Positions 7,353-12,663 of a stretch of 12,663 nucleotides of DNA are shown here, one piece after another. The stretch spans positions 1-12,663 of the forward strand of contig CAZVFE010000050.1 of the NCBI GenBank assembly GCA_964626405.1, read 5' to 3'. The notes under the pieces are model-generated. The model saw only the letters and a program-made list of their open reading frames with translations. It was not told the DNA's origin and made no database searches. This stretch comes from CAZVFE01 sp964626405 (GTDB lineage Bacteria > Bacteroidota > Bacteroidia > Cytophagales > Spirosomataceae). Made by a program: the position numbers and the translations under genes. How positions within the stretch are numbered: the first letter of the stretch is position 1; the number at the start of each line of letters is the position of its first letter.

Positions 7353-8249
7353 ATGAAATTAACCAAATTAATCATCTTATTACTTGGACTGACCACCTTG
7401 ATTGCCTCTTGTGGTAATTTTGAGAAATTCCGTAAAAAGGCAGGAGTTCAGGAAAAATACAAAGCGGCCATAAAATATTATGATGAGGGAGAACTAAATA
7501 AAACAAGTATTTTATTAGAAGAAATTCTTCCTTTGATAAAAGGAGATACCATTCAAGAATCTGCTACTTTTTTACAGGCAAAATGTGATATGGATGGAGA
7601 AAATTGGGCTATTGCAAGTAGTCATTTTACAACATTTGCAGAAACCTTTTCTCGCTCACCACGGTATAAAGAAGCCTTGTATTTAGCAGCTTATTGCCTT
7701 TATATGGCCTCTCCCGAATTCAATTTGGATCAAACAGATACTAAAGAGGCTATTAATAAAATACAATCTTATATTAATAATTATCCCGATACAGAATATC
7801 TTGGAGAATGTAATAGAATGATTAAGGAATTAAGGCAGAAGTTAGAGAAAAAATCTTTTGAAAAAGCAAAATTATATTATACAATTTCCCCCTTTAATAT
7901 CGCAAATTTAAAATCTGCGGTTATCGAAATTAATAATTTTCAAAAAGATTTCCCAGATTCCCAATTTTCTGAGGAAGTCGCTTTTCTAAAGGTAAAAGCC
8001 CAATATGAATTAGCAGAGGTGACAATTCCAAGTCTTCAAAAAGAACGTTTCGAAGAAACTAAACAATTTTATTTGGAACTTTTAGAAAAATATCCTGAAA
8101 GTGCCTATTTGAAGGAGACTGAAAAATTATATTCAAATGCCATAGATCGCGTTGTAGAAATTGCGAAAGTTGAAGCAGAAGAAGATCAAAGAAAAAAGGA
8201 AGCTGCTAAATTACAAGGTGCATCTAAAGTTATTGGTAGCGAAAATTAA
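7353..8249 (+). CDS. bamD: Outer-membrane assembly lipoprotein BamD (YfiO/ComL family)
   Basis: BamD is the essential lipoprotein partner of BamA in the beta-barrel assembly machine, anchored to the periplasmic face of the outer membrane. The product has 298 residues. The N-terminus is a lipoprotein signal: a hydrophobic stretch ending in the lipobox LIASC, with the lipidated Cys at residue 20. TPR-like helical pairs follow from about residue 35 to 255. They include the family-typical segment at about 94-150 (SPRYKEALYLAAYC to INNYPDTEY, in which helix pairs end in a P-D/E-S/T turn) and later YPESAYLKE. The C-terminal 30 residues are charged and Ala/Glu/Lys-rich. Its place just upstream of rpoZ matches the gene order I recall for Bacteroidota (bamD, rpoZ, coaBC, DUF4835, recN). 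Confidence 0.93.
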   Translation: MKLTKLIILLLGLTTLIASCGNFEKFRKKAGVQEKYKAAIKYYDEGELNKTSILLEEILPLIKGDTIQESATFLQAKCDMDGENWAIASSHFTTFAETFSRSPRYKEALYLAAYCLYMASPEFNLDQTDTKEAINKIQSYINNYPDTEYLGECNRMIKELRQKLEKKSFEKAKLYYTISPFNIANLKSAVIEINNFQKDFPDSQFSEEVAFLKVKAQYELAEVTIPSLQKERFEETKQFYLELLEKYPESAYLKETEKLYSNAIDRVVEIAKVEAEEDQRKKEAAKLQGASKVIGSEN

Positions 8250-8251
8250 TT

Positions 8252-8281
8252 TTGAGATGCATAATTATTTGTGTATTTTTG
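8252..8281 (+). promoter_or_regulatory. rpoZ promoter (TTG, 19-base spacer, TATTTTTG)
   Basis: This is the best promoter in the window. A TTG at 8252-8254 (inside TTTTG) is followed after 19 bases by TATTTTTG at 8274-8281, matching the Bacteroidota sigma-A pattern TTG/TAnnTTTG. The rpoZ ATG lies 29 bases downstream of the -7 element, leaving a short AT-rich leader. Confidence 0.7.
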
Positions 8282-8310
8282 CAAACTTAAATTAAACTCA
8301 ATTAAATCCG

Positions 8311-8625
8311 ATGAATAAAACACAATCTAATCCATCGATTATCACTCGTGATACAGATAAAATTGCTGCAGTTACAGGTAATGTATATGAATCTGTATTT
8401 GTTATTTCACAGCGTGCTAGACAAATTTCTACTAAAACTAAAGAGGAATTACAGTCGAAATTATCGGAATTTGCTTCTACTGTAGATAATTTAGAAGAAG
8501 TTTTTGAAAATAGAGAACAAATTGAGATTTCTAAATACTACGAAAGATTACCGAAGCCAACGGCTGTTGCAATTGACGAATTCATGGAAGGTAAAGTGAA
8601 TTATAGAAATAAGAACGAAGAATAG
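8311..8625 (+). CDS. rpoZ: DNA-directed RNA polymerase omega subunit, Bacteroidota type
   Basis: This small subunit helps beta-prime fold and stabilises core RNA polymerase. The product has 104 residues and shows the RpoZ/Rpb6 core: ITRDTDKIAAVTGNVYESVFVISQRARQI (about residues 11-39), in which the R-A-R-Q-I end of the helix is the omega hallmark. The middle and C-terminal part (residues 50-104) is of the longer, acidic type seen in Bacteroidota rather than the E. coli type. The position after bamD and the strong promoter at 8252-8281 support the call. The stop codon at 8623-8625 is followed immediately by the assembly gap. Confidence 0.92.
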   Translation: MNKTQSNPSIITRDTDKIAAVTGNVYESVFVISQRARQISTKTKEELQSKLSEFASTVDNLEEVFENREQIEISKYYERLPKPTAVAIDEFMEGKVNYRNKNEE

Positions 8626-8725
8626 NNNNNNNNNNNNNNNNNNNNNNNNNNNNNNNNNNNNNNNNNNNNNNNNNNNNNNNNNNNNNNNNNNNNNNNNNNN
8701 NNNNNNNNNNNNNNNNNNNNNNNNN
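8626..8725. other. Assembly gap, 100 N
   Basis: Exactly 100 unknown bases, the usual placeholder length for a scaffold gap of unknown size. The true distance may be much greater. The flanks suggest what is missing: the first third of the DUF4835 gene and, by typical Bacteroidota gene order, a complete coaBC (phosphopantothenoylcysteine synthetase/decarboxylase) gene. Confidence 0.97.
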
Positions 8726-9328
8726 GTTTATGGAACGGATTATCAAACTCAAATTTTAAATTATATTGATAAGGATTTTACCTTTTCCTATCAATTAGGA
8801 ATGCCGCTGACCTATAACGATAATAATTTCATTGATAATTTAACCTCCACTTTGGCATTTTATGCCAATTTGGTTTGCGTCTATTCTTATGATTCTTTCG
8901 GTGAATTGGGAGGCAATCCCTATGTTCAAAAAATTAATAATATAGTCAATTTAGCTGTTACGAGTGGCAAGGGTTGGGGAAATGCCACAGATATTCGTTC
9001 TAGAGCAGGAATTAACGAAAATTTATTGAATCAACAATTACAGGGTTTTAGAAAGAATTTTTACCAATACCATCGACTGTACCTTGATCAGTTCGTCAAT
9101 AATCCAGATGCTATGCGAGAAGGTTTAGTTAAAATTTTTAATGAAATGCGAGAAATAAACGCTTCTCGTCCGGGTTCCGCCTATTTACGATTATTTTTTG
9201 AATCGAAATCGAATGAAATAATTTCAATTATGGATGAGGCTACACCAACAGTTCGTCAGCAGGCCTTTGCTCAATTAAGTAATCTAGATCCTACAAATAC
9301 CGAAAAGTACCGAGCTTTAATTAAATAA
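8726..9328 (+). CDS. DUF4835 family protein, 5' end missing in the gap
   Basis: The frame is open from the first base after the gap and gives 200 residues before the stop. The ATG at 8801 is internal, because the 25 codons before it (starting VYGTDYQTQILNYIDKDFTF) already match the family. Full-length members have about 300 residues with a signal peptide, so roughly the first 100 are missing. Recognisable segments are YNDNNFIDNLTSTLAFYANLV, YDSFGELGGNPYVQKINNIVNLA, GWGNATDIRSRAGINENLLNQ and the C-terminal FFESKSNEI. Family members are envelope proteins of Bacteroidota; from memory some current annotations name the family PorD of the type IX secretion system, which I cannot verify here. The last 8 bases overlap the 3' end of tilS on the opposite strand. 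Confidence 0.85.
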   Translation, partial: VYGTDYQTQILNYIDKDFTFSYQLGMPLTYNDNNFIDNLTSTLAFYANLVCVYSYDSFGELGGNPYVQKINNIVNLAVTSGKGWGNATDIRSRAGINENLLNQQLQGFRKNFYQYHRLYLDQFVNNPDAMREGLVKIFNEMREINASRPGSAYLRLFFESKSNEIISIMDEATPTVRQQAFAQLSNLDPTNTEKYRALIK

Positions 9329-10652
9329 TAAAGCTTAAAATCAATACCTTCTTCGTATTTTCTCCTACCTTAAACCGGTTGTCGATTCGATGTCCTACTA
9401 CCCAACAAATCGAATGTCCCGACAAAAGAATTTTCGTTTTTTTCTTAATTAATAAAGGTACTTTTTTGTCTGTAAGAAAATCCGAGATTAATTTTTTTGA
9501 ATTCATTCCAAGTGGACAAAACCAATCACCTTCGGCGGCTGTTCGAATTTCCAAGGGCCATTGTACTAATTCTGCATCCAAAATTGCCACATTATCTCCT
9601 TGGTTTAATTTTAATTTTGAATCAAAATCCTTCAATTCTACACTTAATTTGAAATCCTTCAATGTAATTTCTTTGGTTCCTTCTTCGAGGCTTGTTGGCC
9701 TAAATTCTTCTAAGGATTTTTGAACAATTAAATAATGTTCTCGATCAATATTTAATAGATATAAAGGACTTTCAATTACCTTTCCTGTTCCTGATATTTC
9801 ACCTTGGATTAATTTTTCAATTTGATCGGAATGAAAACCTAAATCATTTAAATATTCTGAAAAAAGAACTTTGTTTTTAGAGGAAAGATCGGATGAAAAT
9901 TTAATATATATTCCATCGGTTTTTTCTTGAATGAATTCTTTTTTCCAATTTTCTAATTCATCCTTAAGCCAAGATTCAATTAATGTTATTTTTTCGGCAT
10001 TTTTTTGAATGGTCTCCTCAATATTCGGATTCAATTCTTTTAATAGAGGAAGTACTTCATGTCTTACGAAGTTTCGTTTGTATTTGGTGGATGAATTACT
10101 AGAATCTTCCCTCCATCCCAAACGATTTTCTGCTAAAATATCCATTATTTCTTCTTTTTGAAGAAATAAAATGGGACGAATTAAATTTTGGTTTTTGGGT
10201 AAGATTCCTTTGAGTCCAGACACCATCGTTCCCCTAACAAGGTTTAAAATTACAGTTTCTGCTGAGTCTGCTTGGTGGTGAGCTAAAGCAATATATCTAT
10301 AGTCAAATTGTTTTCGAATTTCTTCAAACCATTGATAACGTAGCGCCCTTGCCGCCATTTGGATGGAAATTCCTTCTTTTTGGGCAAATTCCTCTGTTTG
10401 AAATTGAGTAAGATGAAATTCTACTTTGTATTTTTTTGCTAAAGTTCTTACAAATTCCTCATCAGCTTTTGATTCCTCTCCACGAAGTCCAAAATTCACA
10501 TGTGCAATTCCAAAATTCAATTTTGATTCATGGAAAAGATGAGCCATAACGATTGAATCCATTCCCCCAGAAATAGCTAATAAGATTTTATCCGTTTTTT
10601 CGAATAAACTATTTTTTGAAATAAATTCTAAAAATCTTTCTTGAATCATCAT
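9321..10652 (-). CDS. tilS: tRNA(Ile)-lysidine synthetase
   Basis: TilS converts the wobble C34 of the CAU-anticodon tRNA-Ile to lysidine using ATP and lysine, switching it from AUG to AUA decoding; it is normally essential. The start chosen is the ATG at 10652 (443 residues); another ATG follows directly at 10649. The frame also opens at a TTG at 10673, but that codon lies inside a promoter-like element, so it is unlikely to be the start. The N-type ATP pyrophosphatase P-loop SGGMDS is at 28-33, HVNFGLRGEES at 51-61, HHQADSAET at 125-133, and the tRNA-recognition segment REDSSNSS with NFVRHEVLPLL at about 181-204. The C-terminal TilS domain has CPLGMNSKKLISDFLTDKKVP at 379-399. HHQADSAET has Ala where E. 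coli-like enzymes have a first Asp; relatives in the phylum vary there. The stop overlaps the convergent DUF4835 gene. Confidence 0.95.
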   Translation of the reverse strand: MMIQERFLEFISKNSLFEKTDKILLAISGGMDSIVMAHLFHESKLNFGIAHVNFGLRGEESKADEEFVRTLAKKYKVEFHLTQFQTEEFAQKEGISIQMAARALRYQWFEEIRKQFDYRYIALAHHQADSAETVILNLVRGTMVSGLKGILPKNQNLIRPILFLQKEEIMDILAENRLGWREDSSNSSTKYKRNFVRHEVLPLLKELNPNIEETIQKNAEKITLIESWLKDELENWKKEFIQEKTDGIYIKFSSDLSSKNKVLFSEYLNDLGFHSDQIEKLIQGEISGTGKVIESPLYLLNIDREHYLIVQKSLEEFRPTSLEEGTKEITLKDFKLSVELKDFDSKLKLNQGDNVAILDAELVQWPLEIRTAAEGDWFCPLGMNSKKLISDFLTDKKVPLLIKKKTKILLSGHSICWVVGHRIDNRFKVGENTKKVLILSFII

Positions 10653-10670
10653 TGAATCTTTTTTCTGATA

Positions 10671-10678
10671 CAAAGTTA
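10671..10678 (-). promoter_or_regulatory. Probable tilS promoter, -7 element
   Basis: On the minus strand this reads TAACTTTG, an exact TAnnTTTG match, 18 bases upstream of the tilS ATG at 10652. No clear -33 TTG is visible. It faces the opposite-strand element at 10692-10699, with 13 bases between the two. Confidence 0.5.
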
Positions 10679-10691
10679 TCCAAATTTTGTT

Positions 10692-10699
10692 TAATTTTG
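10692..10699 (+). promoter_or_regulatory. Probable promoter of the OstA-like gene, -7 element
   Basis: TAATTTTG is an exact TAnnTTTG match ending 5 bases before the ATG at 10705, again implying a near-leaderless mRNA. No TTG at -33 spacing is visible. It is divergent from and interleaved with the tilS promoter. Confidence 0.5.
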
Positions 10700-10704
10700 A
10701 CTTT

Positions 10705-12210
10705 ATGTTGAATCGTCAGCTTTTTTTACTTCTTGGTTGTTTGTTAATTTCTTTGTCTAGTCTTGCACAAAGTACCGTTTTTGTTGAAAAAGCAGATACT
10801 TTAAAAGGAACACCTTTAGTAAGAGAATTGATTGGACATGTAATTCTACATCAGGACGATATGGTCATGTATTGTCAGAAAGCATTTTTTCATACGCAAT
10901 CAAATTATATCAAAGCATCTGGAAATGTTAAAATTATTCAGTCTGACACTTTAGTCATTACAGGAGATTCTGGTATTTATTATGGTAATTTGAAAAGAGC
11001 CTATATGACAGGTCATGTAAAATTGGATGATAATACGATTATTTTAAAAACTCCTAAATTAAATTATGATTTAAATACCAAAATTGCCACCTATTTCAAT
11101 CATGCAATCATTGAAAATGAAGAATCTATTTTAGAATCTGAAATTGGAATTTATAATACGGATAATAAGGATTTTTTATTCATTGATGAGGTGGAGGTAA
11201 CAGACCAAAAAGATGGGGAGTTAACTGCTGATTCACTTCGATATAATACAGAAACAAAAATCGCGAAATTCATTGCACCTACAGTAATAACAACAACAAA
11301 AGATACCGTTTATACTTCCAGGGGTATTTATAATACCAAAACCAAAGCATCTAATTTTACTTCTCGTACCACTGCTAAACTGGAAGATTTTGATTTAACT
11401 GGGGATAGTTTGAATTACGATTCTGAATTAGAAATTGGAATAGCAACAGGAAATGTTGAGTTTTATTCGAAAAAAGAGGATGTATACCTTTACGGTGATT
11501 TAGGAAATTATGATGGCAAAACAGGCCTGACTACAGTTACCAAAAACTCTTGGATGAAGTCTATGATGGATTCAGACTCTCTTTTGCTTAAAGCTGATAC
11601 CTTGATTTCCATTGAGAATAAGGTGGATTCATCCAGGACACTCTATGCCTATCATAATGTTTTGATGTTGAAATCTGATTTTTCAGGGAAATGTGATTCT
11701 TTAACCTATGAGGATTCTTTAATTCATTTTTTTACCAAGCCAATTTTATGGACCGAAAACTCCCAAATTATTGCCGATACAATTCATTTATTTATGAAGG
11801 ATAAGCAATTAAATATGATGGATTTGAGGGGGCATGCTTTTGTGATTTCAAAGGATTCACTTTTACAGGCAAATCAAGTGAAGGGAAGAAAGATGTGGGT
11901 TTACTTTGATGAGGATAATAAATTAAAAAGGGTTGATGTAGATGGAAATGGGGAATCTGTTTATTATGTAGTGGATGAAGAGGATAAGACAACCGGCCTC
12001 AATAGAGTAGAGGCAGGAAAAATGAATATATTTTTTAAGGATAATTCAGTAAATAGAATTACTTTTATTACTCGGCCTGAAGGAAAATTTATTCCCCCCA
12101 ATGAATGGACCGATGAAACCAAAGAATTGGATGGGTTTATCTGGCGTGATAGGGAACGACCTACAAAAGATATGATTGAAAAAGCCGAGAATTTACCGTT
12201 GGTCGATTGA
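10705..12210 (+). CDS. OstA/LptA-like LPS-transport protein
   Basis: Members of the OstA family form the periplasmic beta-jelly-roll bridge, or the N-domain of the outer-membrane LptD, that carries lipopolysaccharide to the outer membrane. The start chosen is the ATG at 10705 (501 residues); the earlier in-frame TTG at 10687 would overlap the promoter. Residues 1-22 are a signal peptide ending SLSSLAQ. The mature part shows repeated OstA-type strand motifs built on a D-S/T-L/I core preceding a Tyr or aromatic: SDTLVITGDSGIYYG (about 80-94), LTADSLRYNT (173-182), LTGDSLNYDS (232-241), CDSLTYEDS (330-338) and IIADTIHLF (355-363). This matches the Bacteroidota OstA-like protein class of about 500-600 residues. 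There is no LptD barrel domain, so it is LptA-like in architecture but longer. The 75 bases to the next gene suggest separate transcription. Confidence 0.88.
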   Translation: MLNRQLFLLLGCLLISLSSLAQSTVFVEKADTLKGTPLVRELIGHVILHQDDMVMYCQKAFFHTQSNYIKASGNVKIIQSDTLVITGDSGIYYGNLKRAYMTGHVKLDDNTIILKTPKLNYDLNTKIATYFNHAIIENEESILESEIGIYNTDNKDFLFIDEVEVTDQKDGELTADSLRYNTETKIAKFIAPTVITTTKDTVYTSRGIYNTKTKASNFTSRTTAKLEDFDLTGDSLNYDSELEIGIATGNVEFYSKKEDVYLYGDLGNYDGKTGLTTVTKNSWMKSMMDSDSLLLKADTLISIENKVDSSRTLYAYHNVLMLKSDFSGKCDSLTYEDSLIHFFTKPILWTENSQIIADTIHLFMKDKQLNMMDLRGHAFVISKDSLLQANQVKGRKMWVYFDEDNKLKRVDVDGNGESVYYVVDEEDKTTGLNRVEAGKMNIFFKDNSVNRITFITRPEGKFIPPNEWTDETKELDGFIWRDRERPTKDMIEKAENLPLVD

Positions 12211-12257
12211 TTTATTGCTTTAACCTAATTTAACTAATAACTAACAATAAAATTCTT

Positions 12258-12265
12258 TAATTTTG
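12258..12265 (+). promoter_or_regulatory. Probable promoter of the sorting-domain gene, -7 element
   Basis: TAATTTTG exactly matches TAnnTTTG and ends 20 bases before the ATG at 12286. No -33 TTG is visible at normal spacing. It supports this gene being its own transcription unit. Confidence 0.5.
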
Positions 12266-12285
12266 TTGTGTAAATTTTAACCACG

Positions 12286-12654
12286 ATGAGAATATTATTT
12301 AGCCTTTTGGTAGTTTTCTTTTGTTTTGGATTTTCTCCATCCTCATCCATAATGAATGATGATAATTCTTCAGAGCCAGGATCTCTTTATTTGGATTCCA
12401 ATCTTGAGGTTTCAAATTTTTTCCCCAATCCTGCAATTGATTACGTTAAATTGGATTTTAAAATTAAAACTACCAAAGAAGTAAATGTTGTTCTATTCAA
12501 CGTTTTGGGGAATCCCGTAAAAAAATATACTTTAGATCGATTTGGTCAATCCGCCACTTATTTTATCGGAGATTTAAATTCTGGTACCTACTTTTATCAA
12601 CTTTCAGTAGATGGAAGTCCCCTTGCAACCAAAAAATTAGTCATTAGAAATTAA
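12286..12654 (+). CDS. Small secreted protein consisting mainly of a type IX secretion (T9SS type A) sorting domain
   Basis: The 122-residue product starts with a signal peptide (about residues 1-18, MRILFSLLVVFFCFGFSP). A short acidic and polar linker follows (about 22-40), and the rest (about 42-122) is a C-terminal sorting domain. The domain hallmarks are present in order: FFPNPAIDYVKL at 45-56, LFNVLGNPVKKY at 70-81, DLNSGTYFYQL at 96-106 and a terminal KKLVIRN at 116-122. Such domains normally sit at the end of large secreted enzymes or adhesins and direct them through the type IX secretion system to the surface. Here there is no cargo domain between signal and sorting sequence. The ATG at 12286 is the natural start. 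The protein could be a stand-alone surface beta-sandwich, or the remnant of a larger gene. The function is unknown. Confidence 0.88.
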   Translation: MRILFSLLVVFFCFGFSPSSSIMNDDNSSEPGSLYLDSNLEVSNFFPNPAIDYVKLDFKIKTTKEVNVVLFNVLGNPVKKYTLDRFGQSATYFIGDLNSGTYFYQLSVDGSPLATKKLVIRN

Positions 12655-12663
12655 GAACTACGA

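Noticed and set aside
8801..8803. ATG at 8801 as the start of the DUF4835 gene
   Set aside because: The frame is open to the gap and the 25 codons before it match the family, so the gene is a 5'-truncated fragment, not a short complete gene.
10653..10673. TTG start for tilS, 7 codons upstream
   Set aside because: The codon falls inside the probable tilS -7 element and an ATG gives the usual TilS N-terminus.
1..12663. A hidden defence, mobile or biosynthetic system
   Set aside because: All substantial open frames belong to known housekeeping or envelope families; I see no transposase, integrase, toxin-antitoxin pair, reverse transcriptase or structured RNA locus, though the gap content is unknown.

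Overview
The window is a stretch of ordinary chromosome from a member of the Bacteroidota, probably a free-living, Cytophagales- or Flavobacteriia-like lineage. The evidence is a strongly AT-rich composition, four or more exact copies of the Bacteroidota sigma-A -7 element (TAnnTTTG) just upstream of genes, no Shine-Dalgarno-like leaders, a type IX secretion C-terminal sorting domain, a DUF4835 protein, a Bacteroidota-type RNA polymerase omega subunit, and the phylum-typical insertion in the ATP synthase alpha subunit. The 100-N run at 8626-8725 shows that this is a scaffold, so the assembly is a draft or metagenome bin.

Layout. (1) 1-1605: four 7-bp tandem repeats, then atpA on the minus strand, with its own promoter. 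(2) 1763-4572, plus strand: a periplasmic FKBP-type prolyl isomerase and a Prc/Tsp-type S41 protease, 2 bases apart. (3) 4632-7339, plus strand: an inositol-monophosphatase-family enzyme, a 52-residue Cys-rich membrane protein of the FeoB-associated type, and an ABC exporter whose start codon overlaps the stop of the small gene. (4) 7353-9328, plus strand: bamD, rpoZ, the assembly gap, and the 3' two-thirds of a DUF4835 gene. In Bacteroidota coaBC normally sits between rpoZ and DUF4835, so it was probably lost in the gap. (5) 9321-10652, minus strand: tilS, converging on DUF4835 with an 8-bp overlap. (6) 10705-12654, plus strand: an OstA/LptA-like LPS-transport protein, then a very small secreted protein that is almost entirely a type IX sorting domain.

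Many of the genes serve the cell envelope: a periplasmic chaperone and protease, an exporter, BamD for outer-membrane protein insertion, an LPS-bridge protein, and type IX secretion-linked proteins. The rest are core housekeeping (ATP synthase alpha, RNA polymerase omega, tRNA-Ile lysidine synthetase). I found no convincing undescribed system. The observations most worth a second look are the small Cys-rich membrane gene without feoB, the cargo-less sorting-domain protein, the promoters placed so close to start codons that they imply leaderless mRNAs, and the probable gene loss in the gap.
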